A stretch of 20,446 nt of DNA from a virus. Positions 7,389 to 14,817 of the stretch are shown piece after piece. The stretch spans positions 1 through 20,446 of the IMG/VR virus record IMGVR_UViG_3300031851_001839. One strand, written 5' to 3'. Positions within the stretch are counted from its first letter, which is position 1, and the number at the start of each line of letters is the position of its first letter. The translations under genes and the position numbers were made by a program. The notes under the pieces were generated by a model that made no database searches, was not told the origin of the DNA, and worked only from the letters and a program-made list of their open reading frames with translations.

Positions 7389-8367
7389 CTATTTTGTCTA
7401 ACACTTCCTTTGTAAAATATTTCTCTGGATTATCGTTGATGTTCTTACCAAAGACTTTAGACCCATCTGGCATTTCATATCTTGTAGATACTTTCTTAAA
7501 GATACCAGCTTCTTCACCGAGTTCTATAAGACCATAATATTTGTCTAAACCTTTTTTGTAAGTAAGTTTTACATCTATTTGTGCGTTTTCTTTTGTTAAC
7601 CTAGATTTAAAATTTTTACAATGTATAATGTTTCCAACGACCTCGGTACCTTCTTTGTCTTTTCTTTTACCAAGATAGATGATTGATGAGGCTGCGTATT
7701 TTAAACCACTACCACCGCCCATTTCTTTTTGAGGGAACATTGAACCTATGACATCATATGTGTGGTTAGTCATAATCATTGGTATGTTTGCTTTACCAAG
7801 TTTCAATGTTAATACTCTAAATGTTGACTTGACTATTTGTGATCTAGTCATATCTCTTGTTTCTTTACCAGCGGCAGTATCTTCCATTTCTTTTGTAGTA
7901 GATAACATACCTAAACTGTCTAGTACAAACATCAAAGGTTTTCTATTTTTCTCTGGTTGTTCTATGTACTTGTCTAATATTTTAATTGATTGAGCTCTAA
8001 ATTCTTGTACTGTGGCAACTGGTACGATAACCATTCTTTTAGAATCAATACCTCTAGTCTCAATCATATCTTTTGAGATAGCACTTTCTGATTCAAAATA
8101 GATAATACCTGCTTCAGGATCCTTATCTAAAAATGCTTTACATATACCTAGTGCGAAAAATGTTTTACCTGTTGCGGCTTCACCAGCGATTGCTGTAATC
8201 TTGTTTCCTGGCATACCACCATAGATACTACCAGATAATAATGCGTTGAAAGAATAAGAACCTGTGTCTATAAAACTTGTTACATCAGCACTATCAATAC
8301 CGTCACTTACTAAACCAGCATATTCATTACCAGTTTCTTTAATTATATCTTTTAAAAAATCACTCAC
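7336..8367 (-). CDS. uvsX: UvsX RecA-like recombinase
   Basis: This 343-residue protein is the phage strand-exchange protein, forming filaments on ssDNA for recombination-dependent replication and repair. Walker A is GEAATGKT (62-69) after NKITAIA. An acidic ESESA segment follows near 95, Walker B is in [12 protein letters not shown] near 150, and a loop with [19 protein letters not shown] lies near 218-236. The C-terminus is acidic (GSDEDAE), like RecA/UvsX tails. The start is GTG at 8367, supported by GGAGG about ten bases upstream. A consensus sigma70 promoter lies at 8396-8424, so it leads an operon running to 4137. Slightly shorter than T4 UvsX (391). Confidence 0.95.
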   Translation of the reverse strand: MSDFLKDIIKETGNEYAGLVSDGIDSADVTSFIDTGSYSFNALLSGSIYGGMPGNKITAIAGEAATGKTFFALGICKAFLDKDPEAGIIYFESESAISKDMIETRGIDSKRMVIVPVATVQEFRAQSIKILDKYIEQPEKNRKPLMFVLDSLGMLSTTKEMEDTAAGKETRDMTRSQIVKSTFRVLTLKLGKANIPMIMTNHTYDVIGSMFPQKEMGGGSGLKYAASSIIYLGKRKDKEGTEVVGNIIHCKNFKSRLTKENAQIDVKLTYKKGLDKYYGLIELGEEAGIFKKVSTRYEMPDGSKVFGKNINDNPEKYFTKEVLDKIDEQAKRKFQYGSDEDAE

Positions 8368-8395
8368 TTCAATTCCTCCATAAATTATTGTTCTT

Positions 8396-8424
8396 ATTAT
8401 ATATCATTCTACTTAAAATGTCAA
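8396..8424 (-). promoter_or_regulatory. Sigma70-type promoter for the uvsX operon
   Basis: On the minus strand TTGACA (8424-8419) and TATAAT (8401-8396), both perfect consensus, are separated by exactly 17 bases. The -35 box overlaps the stop codon (TGA) of the upstream gene. It reads into uvsX. This is a host-RNA-polymerase early/middle promoter by sequence. Confidence 0.85.
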
Positions 8425-8738
8425 CCCTTAAAGTCATCATCTTTATCCATCATTTTATCATAATATAGTGCTGGTAAATGTGCTTTACCCTCACCTTCTA
8501 CTCTCAATTTAGGATCCTCTGGTACATAACCTTTTCTTGGCTCTTCATAGTCTTCAGGTTGTACTCTTGTCCACAATATCTCTTTTAATTTGTCTAACGA
8601 AACCATACCAAAGTCATTATAGACTCTGTTTTGAAATCTATCAGCCATATGATATATTAACTCTTTATTATAAGCTATCTTACGTTGATAATCGTAATAC
8701 TCTTTCAAATCTTCGTACTTCGTTTTTGGTATCGCCAT
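8421..8738 (-). CDS. Small charged protein of unknown function
   Basis: This 105-residue protein is highly charged. It has a helical N-terminal half (KYEDLKEYYDYQRKIAYNKE, then LIYHMADRFQNRVYNDFGMV) and a Pro/Glu-rich C-terminal half ending in an acidic MDKDDDFKG. No motif or family is apparent to me. It follows the CmoA-like gene by 11 bases, with no strong ribosome-binding site, so its translation probably depends on that gene. Its stop codon lies inside the -35 box of the uvsX promoter. Codon use matches its neighbours. Confidence 0.6.
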   Translation of the reverse strand: MAIPKTKYEDLKEYYDYQRKIAYNKELIYHMADRFQNRVYNDFGMVSLDKLKEILWTRVQPEDYEEPRKGYVPEDPKLRVEGEGKAHLPALYYDKMMDKDDDFKG

Positions 8739-8749
8739 AGAAATATTTA

Positions 8750-9427
8750 TTATTTCTTTAACGCAACGATACCAACGAAATTAAAGTTCTGCCAAAAAGT
8801 ATGTATTTCAAAGCCAGCATCTTGTACCATTTTATACAACTCTGTTTTTGTATTTGGTTTCATCATATGCCTTAGCGTTACTTCTTTGTCAAGTATTTCT
8901 TTATCAGAAAAGTGTTGTCTTTTATAATCATAAAACATAAAGGTCATCATATCTTGTACCCTTGGATTACAACTAAAAGTTTTTTCTGAAAAGATAAACG
9001 CACCACCAGTATTAAGACCTTTGTAAATTTTATTAATTACTTCTTGTCTATCTTTTGGTGACATAAATTGTAAAGTAAATATAGAAGTAACCAGAGAACA
9101 GTTTTTAAAATCAAACTCTCTTACATCACCTCTAAAATAATTTAGTTGATGATACTTCTCCTCATCATGTGAATAGTCACCAAAAAAATCTTCTTCTATT
9201 TCTATACCTGTGTATTGTGCGTGAGGAATATTCTTATTGTTTTGTTCTATCATACCTTTTAATAGTTTACCTGAAGAACAACCCATATCAACAACTTGCG
9301 TATAGTCTTCTACGAAATATTTTGATAGGTTAAGTATATCACCCCATAAATGACTATAACCACGAACAGATTTATCTATGTGATTATCAAAGCCTTCCTT
9401 ACTTGTAGCAAAAGTAAATTTAGTCAT
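8750..9427 (-). CDS. CmoA-like SAM enzyme (candidate carboxy-SAM synthase)
   Basis: This 225-residue class I methyltransferase-fold protein aligns, by recall, over its whole length with bacterial CmoA, which turns SAM plus prephenate into carboxy-SAM. Shared landmarks are SVRGYSHLW (CmoA SVPGYSN), VVDMGCSSGK (46-54, SAM motif I), RGDVREFDF (99-107), SIFTLQFMSPKDRQ (115-128), INKIYKGLNTGGAFIFSEK (131-149), DYKR (167-170), and the final NFNFVGIVALK. By my alignment, CmoA Arg199, which holds the carboxylate of Cx-SAM, falls on Glu182, while an Arg appears one turn later (Arg186). The product is therefore uncertain. No CmoB gene is visible. It overlaps the cytosine methyltransferase stop by eight bases and has its own AAGGAG site (9440-9435), so the two proteins are probably co-produced. 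Alternatives are a plain SAM methyltransferase or a tRNA wobble-modification role. Confidence 0.8.
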   Translation of the reverse strand: MTKFTFATSKEGFDNHIDKSVRGYSHLWGDILNLSKYFVEDYTQVVDMGCSSGKLLKGMIEQNNKNIPHAQYTGIEIEEDFFGDYSHDEEKYHQLNYFRGDVREFDFKNCSLVTSIFTLQFMSPKDRQEVINKIYKGLNTGGAFIFSEKTFSCNPRVQDMMTFMFYDYKRQHFSDKEILDKEVTLRHMMKPNTKTELYKMVQDAGFEIHTFWQNFNFVGIVALKK

Positions 9428-10583
9428 TGTTTAACTCCTTATATGGTTTTAACACTTTGTTATATACACTTTCAGCAAGTGCCTTCATCATCAACGGTGG
9501 AACCATACGACCTATCCGTTCTGATTGTTGTTTATGTTTACCTGTCAATTTAAAGTCTTCAGGTAACGACATAATTCTTTTCAATTCTTTTATAGTAAAC
9601 TTTCTGTCTTCTATTGGGTGGCAAGTACCAGCAACACCAGCAAGATTACCCATCGCAGTAATTGTTGGACAAGGTTTTCTTAAACTTGATCTTTTTAAAT
9701 TAAAGTGATGACCTTTCTCGTGGTAGTCCATACCAGTCAATACTTTGTCTGGATCCTTTGGCATTTTCATTAATGTTTTACCAACAGCCTTTTCTGGACT
9801 AATCTTATCAAACAAATAATCTAGTTCTTCTTTATCTTCATTTACAATATCATTAATTGCTTCGCCAAGTGTAGTTCTAAAATCATTCTTATCAGGATAC
9901 AATTGATACATAGTCATAAAGTTTATACCGACTTTCTCAGCAACATCTTCTCTTACACCTATAAAGAAACATCTTTTACGAGATTGTGGTACACCAAAGT
10001 AACTTGAGTCTAATACATCAGCAACTATATGATAACCAATTTCTTCAAATGTATTTTGTATCTTGTGAAAATACTCTTTGGCTTCACCCATAGTCAAACC
10101 TTCAACATTCTCACCAATAATAACTTTTGGTTTTATATCTTTAGCCACTCTTAAAAATTCAAAGAATAAATCTTCTACATTTTCTACACCTTTAATATCA
10201 CTATACTGTTTCTTTTTACCAAACGCATCTGCGTGAGTTCTACCCTCACCGTGAGATACAGAACCAGCCATACTAAACGCTGAACAAGGAGGAGAGCCAT
10301 CTAATATATCTAACTCACTCACTTTAACTCCAGCTTGTTCCATTAGATATGTACCTGTCAATTTTTTTATATCGCCTGGCACAATTGTAGTATTAGGATA
10401 ATTTTCTCTATATGTATTTTGTGCTTCTTCAACAAATTCATTAATCGCTAGTATCTTACCACCAGCCAATCTATAACCAGTTGATGAACCACCACCACCA
10501 GCAAAAGTTGATAGAACATTGAATAGTGCTTTTTTCTCACTATCTAATGTATCTTTTAATGTATATCTTTTATAATTGTTCAT
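9420..10583 (-). CDS. DNA cytosine-C5 methyltransferase with motif X Asn replaced by Arg
   Basis: This 387-residue protein has the C5-MTase motifs in order. Motif I is STFAGGGGSS (25-34), IV is PPCSAFS with nucleophile Cys100, VI is ENV (158-160), VIII is QSRKR (200-204), then a target-recognition region (about 211-300), IX is RKPCPTITA (302-310) and X is GRMVPP (358-363). Two cofactor-pocket positions are unusual. Ser101 is where M.HhaI has Gln82, and Arg359 is where nearly all family members have Asn (M.HhaI Asn304, GNSVPP). Arg359 is codon CGT, read directly. It has its own sigma70 promoter and overlaps the CmoA-like gene. No restriction nuclease is nearby, so the role is genome modification or protection. 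Whether it transfers methyl or a carboxymethyl group is the key open question. Confidence 0.93.
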   Translation of the reverse strand: MNNYKRYTLKDTLDSEKKALFNVLSTFAGGGGSSTGYRLAGGKILAINEFVEEAQNTYRENYPNTTIVPGDIKKLTGTYLMEQAGVKVSELDILDGSPPCSAFSMAGSVSHGEGRTHADAFGKKKQYSDIKGVENVEDLFFEFLRVAKDIKPKVIIGENVEGLTMGEAKEYFHKIQNTFEEIGYHIVADVLDSSYFGVPQSRKRCFFIGVREDVAEKVGINFMTMYQLYPDKNDFRTTLGEAINDIVNEDKEELDYLFDKISPEKAVGKTLMKMPKDPDKVLTGMDYHEKGHHFNLKRSSLRKPCPTITAMGNLAGVAGTCHPIEDRKFTIKELKRIMSLPEDFKLTGKHKQQSERIGRMVPPLMMKALAESVYNKVLKPYKELNND

Positions 10584-10624
10584 TGTTCCATTTCATTAAT
10601 AACCATATGACAAAACCATAAATT

Positions 10625-10653
10625 AATATAACACATAATAACGAAAAAGTCAA
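10625..10653 (-). promoter_or_regulatory. Sigma70-type promoter for the cytosine-MTase/CmoA-like pair
   Basis: The minus strand has TTGACT (10653-10648), 17 bases, then TATATT (10630-10625), about 40 bases above the methyltransferase ATG. It sits in the 78-base gap after the MT-A70 gene, giving the modification pair its own early promoter in addition to read-through from upstream. Confidence 0.75.
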
Positions 10654-10661
10654 GTCTAAAA

Positions 10662-11198
10662 TCAAACTTCATTCCCCCAACTAGTCCAGCCTTCTCGTTT
10701 TCTACGAGCAAATAACTCAATATAAGGCCCAGGTAACATCTTCTCAATATGGTTATATACTATATCTGGTTTTCTACTGTGTTCTCGTCTTTGGTCCACA
10801 ACTAATTGTGGTATACTTTTATTTAGCCTTTTAGGTTTCCCACGAGTTGCCAATAAACACATTTCTGGATTACCTCTGGTCCAATAACCAAGACCTGTAA
10901 AGAAACCCATTTTGATACGATTCGTTTTCGCCCAAGTAAAACCTACTGTCTTGTACTTAAAACCCCACGCATTGATTACTTCAAATGCTTTATCTAGTAA
11001 AGGGTCAACTACCCACATTAAAAGGACTGCATCGTCCTTAGCAATTCGGTCAACAGGTAACCGAATAATGTCAGCGATAGACATGCAAGGATAATGTCTT
11101 TCAGGGCTTTTATCTTTTCCTTTGTTACTATACGTTTTAAACGTCCAAGGTGGATCTGCATATATTACTCCATGTTTTTTGTTTGTATTAAATTCCAT
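10662..11198 (-). CDS. MT-A70 family DNA N6-adenine methyltransferase
   Basis: This 178-residue protein is an MT-A70-type methyltransferase with catalytic DPPW (15-18, in GVIYADPPWTFK). It continues with HYPCMS, a segment VLLMWVVDPLL, the strand YKTVGFTWAKTN, and the C-terminal SAM-site region EHSRKPDIVYNHIEKMLPG with PYIELFARRKREGWTSWGNE, all typical of the family. Phage enzymes of this type usually make N6-methyladenine in DNA to evade host restriction. The target site cannot be read from the protein. It overlaps the tiny membrane-protein gene upstream by 11 bases and precedes the promoter of the cytosine-modification pair. Confidence 0.92.
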   Translation of the reverse strand: MEFNTNKKHGVIYADPPWTFKTYSNKGKDKSPERHYPCMSIADIIRLPVDRIAKDDAVLLMWVVDPLLDKAFEVINAWGFKYKTVGFTWAKTNRIKMGFFTGLGYWTRGNPEMCLLATRGKPKRLNKSIPQLVVDQRREHSRKPDIVYNHIEKMLPGPYIELFARRKREGWTSWGNEV

Positions 11199-11334
11199 AA
11201 GTTAAAAAAAAGTATCGTATTAATAAAACTATTAATAAAAATCTAGGTATAGACCAATTAGTTTTCATCGCAAGTAAATTACCTGTGGCAAATCCCCAAT
11301 GAATACAAACTAATGTTATAAAAAAACTATACAA
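11188..11334 (-). CDS. Tiny membrane protein, TTG start inside the polymerase gene end
   Basis: Several ATGs further upstream would place the start deep in the polymerase gene, but a TTG at 11334-11332 is preceded by a perfect GGAGG (11345-11341) with six bases between. It overlaps the polymerase stop by only eight bases. This gives 48 residues with two hydrophobic stretches (YSFFITLVCIHWGFATG and RFLLIVLLIRYFFLTYG), probably a two-helix hairpin in the inner membrane. No family is recognised. Small membrane proteins of T4-like phages often act on host physiology or lysis control, but nothing here proves that. Confidence 0.6.
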   Translation of the reverse strand: MYSFFITLVCIHWGFATGNLLAMKTNWSIPRFLLIVLLIRYFFLTYGI

Positions 11335-13816
11335 AGAAGTCCTCCAAACTAGCTGTCTTTTCATAAGTCCAGCCAATAGAGTTAAGTATAAAACTCATAG
11401 GGTCTAAAAATGTTTTTTGAAACATAATATCATAGTCAATATATTCTTGTAGTTTAAATTCACTAGGTAGTTTTGTTACATAACTTATTACATCAAACTT
11501 AAATGGATTAGCTTCTTTTAGTTTTAGAAACTTAATCTTATCACCTTCTTGTATTAGTGGATACTTTCTATGTAACTTAAATTGTTTTAATTGATGATTA
11601 TATATTAAAGCACCTTTAACATGAATAGGTGTACCTTTAATAAAGATATTACTACCATGCATATATTTTTTTAAGTTATTACAAGACCTTGGAAAAGATA
11701 TTTGTTCAGCTGTCATTTGATAAAACTCTTTTTTAAATTCAGCAACAAATGCTTGTAGTTCATCTTCACCTTTAGTCATTATAAGTTTGATAGCTTCTTT
11801 AATCTTTCCTCTACAAACTTCAGGTGTAGATGACTTCACAGCCTCAATACCCATAATCTTTAGTTTAGGTTCTTCAAATGTAATACCTTCTTCGTCTAAT
11901 ACATTTAACATATATCTTTTTTTCGCAGTCCATATACCTTTGTCAGCAATCACTTCACGTTTCATAACCATTTTTTGTTTAATGGCATTCGTATAATCTG
12001 CTAGTTCTGCGAAACACTTATCTATAAAGGGTTCTATTCTACTATTAACAACTTTGTTTAAAAATTTTAATGTATCAGCTTTTGATTTATCTTTACAAGT
12101 TGCTTCAACTAATTTATCTAGTGTAAGATAAATTGAATCTGTATCTGACGCAACAATATAATCAACCTTATCATGTGTCTTTAATATCTTATTCATATAT
12201 TCATTTACGTTCTTTTCAATAAATCTAATTACAAATTGACCAGATGATGTTATAGCAGTTGCTTGTCTTACATCATAATATCTAAAGTATTGATTACCAA
12301 TAGCACCATAAGCTGAGTTAAGAGCAATCTTCTTCGCCCATTGTATATTGTGACAACGAGATATTTCTTTAGCAGTCGCAGGGTCTTTTGTCTTTTGATA
12401 TTCCTTCTTTGCTTGAAACGCAAGAGTTTTAAACTTAACTCTATCATTGTACATACTCTCCATAAGTCTAGGTAGAAACCCTGGACTATCTGTTTTAAAC
12501 ATAGCACCATTTGGTGTAATACAGGCACCTTCAGTTTTTAAATGTGTCAACGGTGTCGCATGATTTAACAATCTATCAACTGAAATGCCTGATGGTTTTA
12601 CACCAATGATTTTTTCTGGTGAGATATTATACTGCATAATTAAATGTGGATATAGTGAGTTTATATCAAAAGAAACAATCCAGTTATGCATACCTGTGAT
12701 TGGGTCTTTTACATAAGCGCCATCGTACTTATCTTCCTTAATATTATCTTCCTTTGGTGGTATAATAATATTATCTTTTTTTAAGTAATTGTAAATTAAC
12801 ATATCCCACATTCTTACTTGTGAGAATACATCTGTATAATTTACTTTGGCTTCATATGCCATTGTTAGGACTAGTTCAATTAGTTTTAGTTTATCTTCTA
12901 AAGCATCAACAATTTCTACATCTTTAATATTGTAATCAATAAATGATTGATAGTCTTTAGTATACCAATCTCTAAATGTATCATAAGGGTTTTCATCTTT
13001 TTGTAAACCAAGTTCTACTTTACCTATGTAATCAAGTTTGTAACTCTCTTGTTTTGTTGGAATAAATTTTTGATATAGGTCAAGGTAATCTAACATAGAA
13101 ATACCAAAGATAGCATAATAAGTTTGAGGTCTACCTCTTACAACTATGGTTTCTCTTTCAACTAAATTCCAAGGCGAAAATCTTTTTAATACTTTTTCAT
13201 CTACTAGGTTTCTAATACGATTAAACAAATAAGGTATATCAAAAAACTTTGTATTCCAACCAGTGATAACATCTGGATAGTTCTTAATCCAAAACTTCAT
13301 AAACTCCATAATTAAAGACTTTTCATTCTTACATTTAATATAAGTTACATCTGATCTATCTGTTTTAAATTCACCTGTACCCCAAGTTATAATTTGTTTG
13401 TTGGATTGATTTTTAACTGTGATTGCTAGTAGTTCTTCTGTTGGATTTTCTATATCAGGAAAACCATTTTCAGCTGTACATTCTATATCAACTGTAAATA
13501 TTTTAATTTGTTCTTTATCAAATACCATATCTTCAGGATATTCATTTGCGATATATTGATATTGGTATCTATCCATACCATATAGTGGCGAGTTATCTGT
13601 ATTATAACTTCTTTTAAATTCTCTTGCTTTTGATATACTAGGAAATTGTATTGGTTTTAATGTTTGACCTTTTAAAGTTTTAAACTTTGAATCTTCTTGT
13701 GAGATAGCAAATAGAGTTGGACTAAAGTCTATTTTGTTTTTGTATTCTTTACCCTCGTGGATACCACGAACAAGTAACTTACCTCTATGTTCAATTACAT
13801 TTTTATAAAAGTTCAA
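11327..13816 (-). CDS. 43: DNA polymerase, family B, T4 gp43 type
   Basis: This 829-residue replicative polymerase has a complete proofreading and a complete polymerising domain. The 3'-5' exonuclease has Exo I VDIE (D110, E112), Exo II GWNTKFFDIPYL (186-197) and Exo III YNIKD (Y295, D299). The polymerase domain has motif A DINSLYP (384-390), motif B KKIALNSAYGAIGN (495-508) and motif C ASDTDSIY (556-563). The C-terminus, EKTASLEDFFV, resembles the sliding-clamp-binding tail of T4/RB69 gp43. It is somewhat shorter than T4 gp43 (898) and is encoded by one uninterrupted frame with no intron or intein. It overlaps the DUF7220-like gene upstream by four bases (ATGA). Confidence 0.97.
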   Translation of the reverse strand: MNFYKNVIEHRGKLLVRGIHEGKEYKNKIDFSPTLFAISQEDSKFKTLKGQTLKPIQFPSISKAREFKRSYNTDNSPLYGMDRYQYQYIANEYPEDMVFDKEQIKIFTVDIECTAENGFPDIENPTEELLAITVKNQSNKQIITWGTGEFKTDRSDVTYIKCKNEKSLIMEFMKFWIKNYPDVITGWNTKFFDIPYLFNRIRNLVDEKVLKRFSPWNLVERETIVVRGRPQTYYAIFGISMLDYLDLYQKFIPTKQESYKLDYIGKVELGLQKDENPYDTFRDWYTKDYQSFIDYNIKDVEIVDALEDKLKLIELVLTMAYEAKVNYTDVFSQVRMWDMLIYNYLKKDNIIIPPKEDNIKEDKYDGAYVKDPITGMHNWIVSFDINSLYPHLIMQYNISPEKIIGVKPSGISVDRLLNHATPLTHLKTEGACITPNGAMFKTDSPGFLPRLMESMYNDRVKFKTLAFQAKKEYQKTKDPATAKEISRCHNIQWAKKIALNSAYGAIGNQYFRYYDVRQATAITSSGQFVIRFIEKNVNEYMNKILKTHDKVDYIVASDTDSIYLTLDKLVEATCKDKSKADTLKFLNKVVNSRIEPFIDKCFAELADYTNAIKQKMVMKREVIADKGIWTAKKRYMLNVLDEEGITFEEPKLKIMGIEAVKSSTPEVCRGKIKEAIKLIMTKGEDELQAFVAEFKKEFYQMTAEQISFPRSCNNLKKYMHGSNIFIKGTPIHVKGALIYNHQLKQFKLHRKYPLIQEGDKIKFLKLKEANPFKFDVISYVTKLPSEFKLQEYIDYDIMFQKTFLDPMSFILNSIGWTYEKTASLEDFFV

Positions 13817-14013
13817 GCTCTTCTCTTTCTAAAGTACCATCGCCATATCGCTGATCTAGTCATAGAAACAACTGTAAAGATTAACGCAATACCTATACTA
13901 TCAAATATAGTAGGGTGTAATCCAAACAAAGGAAAAATTAATAATTGTATTAGTACGGCTAAAATAAAACCACTACCAACGTCTATGATACTTTCAAATA
14001 TATCTTTTTTCAT
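13813..14013 (-). CDS. Two-helix membrane protein, DUF7220-like
   Basis: This 66-residue protein has two hydrophobic segments (FILAVLIQLLIFPLFG and SIGIALIFTVVSMTRSAIWR) and a very basic end (RWYFRKRRA). The pattern FPLFGLH, then IFTVVSxxRS and a C-terminal RR is shared with a small phage/prophage family that I know as DUF7220; that name is from memory. No function is known. It overlaps the DNA polymerase start by four bases, so polymerase translation may be coupled to it. Confidence 0.75.
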   Translation of the reverse strand: MKKDIFESIIDVGSGFILAVLIQLLIFPLFGLHPTIFDSIGIALIFTVVSMTRSAIWRWYFRKRRA

Positions 14014-14024
14014 AATCTAATTTT

Positions 14025-14100
14025 TGGTGGAGCATAACAGAGTCGAACTGTTGACCTCCTGAATGCAAATCAGGCGCTCTCCCAGCTGAGCTAATGCCCC
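14025..14100 (-). tRNA. tRNA-Ala (anticodon UGC), CCA encoded
   Basis: The minus strand folds into a standard 76-base tRNA: acceptor GGGGCAT/ATGCTCC, D arm GCTC..GAGC, anticodon stem CCTGA/TCAGG with loop TTTGCAT, a five-base variable loop, and T arm AACAG-TTCGACT-CTGTT. The anticodon TGC and the G3-U70 pair, the alanine identity element, agree. Discriminator A73 is followed by an encoded CCA. It lies between the ferredoxin and the DUF7220-like gene and is probably cut from the operon transcript. UGC-type alanine tRNAs are natural substrates of the CmoA/CmoB wobble modification, relevant because a CmoA-like gene lies nearby. Confidence 0.97.
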
Positions 14101-14104
14101 AAAT

Positions 14105-14443
14105 TTATAGTTTGTGATTGTCCAATAAGTGTACAACCAAACCATCGTGTTTTTTTTCTAAACTAATTTGACAAGCTAATCTACTTTGCATACGATCATA
14201 ACCTTTTTCGTATTCAATTAAATCTGTTTCAACAGAACCTTGATTAGGTTGACCTATTATATGTGTCCAGTTTCTATCTACTAGTACATGACAAGTCGCA
14301 CACGCACAACAACCTGAGCAATCTGCTGGTATCTCATCAATGGCTTCTTTAGAATAATCTCTAGCCGCCTCCATCAATGTCATACCCTCGTCTACCTGGA
14401 CAGGAATAATTTCCTTTCCTCTAACAAAGTTAACCTTAATCAT
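14105..14443 (-). CDS. 2Fe-2S ferredoxin, adrenodoxin-like
   Basis: This 112-residue soluble electron carrier has the four cluster cysteines Cys42, Cys48, Cys51 (C-x5-C-x2-C in DCSGCCACATC) and Cys91 in RLACQI. VDEGMTLMEAARD at the front and CHVLVDRNW and RMQSRLACQIS later are typical of adrenodoxin/bacterial ISC-type ferredoxins rather than photosynthetic ones. Two extra cysteines (45, 46) lie inside the cluster loop. Possible partners include phage ribonucleotide reductase or an Fe-dependent oxygenase, but no reductase is in view. It starts as TAATG on the Sm-like gene, four bases before the tRNA. Confidence 0.92.
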   Translation of the reverse strand: MIKVNFVRGKEIIPVQVDEGMTLMEAARDYSKEAIDEIPADCSGCCACATCHVLVDRNWTHIIGQPNQGSVETDLIEYEKGYDRMQSRLACQISLEKKHDGLVVHLLDNHKL

Positions 14444-14763
14444 TAAAGTTTTGGTACTGAGTTTTCTGTAATTAGACCAGGTGTTTTAGCAGATATAATC
14501 GTGCTAGTATTTTGTTCGTATGATCTTAAAAGATCATCTTTTGGTTCTGTCATAAAAACAATTTTGTCTTTATCAACTGTGATTGTTTCACTTTTACCAA
14601 ACGCATTATACAAACTCATCATAAGTTGTATAGGTTTTCCTGGTGCTGTTTGTTGAGGTATGATTACGAAAGGCTGTTTTAAACTAACACCTTGGTCATT
14701 CTCACCTACTTTAGCGATTACATCTTCGCCAGTAGTCATTCTTAATATCTTCACTTCTTGCAT
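14443..14763 (-). CDS. Sm-like small protein (putative RNA-binding)
   Basis: This 106-residue protein begins VKILRMTTGEDVIAKV and has strands VSLKQPFVIIPQQ, IQLMMSLYNAFG, ETITVDKDKIVFMTEP, then a helix DDLLRSYEQNTST. The five-strand layout and the opening motif match my memory of an Sm-like protein of putative cyanophage origin whose structure was solved from ocean metagenome DNA. If so it may form a ring that binds RNA or proteins. I have not confirmed this by alignment. It is the first gene behind its own sigma70 promoter and leads into ferredoxin, the tRNA and the polymerase. Confidence 0.7.
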   Translation of the reverse strand: MQEVKILRMTTGEDVIAKVGENDQGVSLKQPFVIIPQQTAPGKPIQLMMSLYNAFGKSETITVDKDKIVFMTEPKDDLLRSYEQNTSTIISAKTPGLITENSVPKL

Positions 14764-14784
14764 AATATCTCCTATTTGTGTTAT

Positions 14785-14813
14785 ACTATATCATATCCTG
14801 ACGCATTTGTCAA
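14785..14813 (-). promoter_or_regulatory. Sigma70-type promoter for the Sm-like/ferredoxin/polymerase operon
   Basis: The minus strand has TTGACA (14813-14808), 17 bases, then TATAGT (14790-14785), in the only gap between the ATP-grasp fusion and the Sm-like gene. It would drive 14763 down through tRNA-Ala and DNA polymerase. Confidence 0.8.
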
Positions 14814-14817
14814 GGGT

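Noticed and set aside
12268-12528. A minus-strand frame of 86 codons inside the DNA polymerase gene
   Set aside because: It lies wholly inside the coding frame carrying polymerase motifs, has low-complexity basic composition and no start signal.
14025-14100. tRNA gene as a possible integration (att) site
   Set aside because: No integrase or flanking direct repeat is seen, and T4-like phages with this gene set are virulent.
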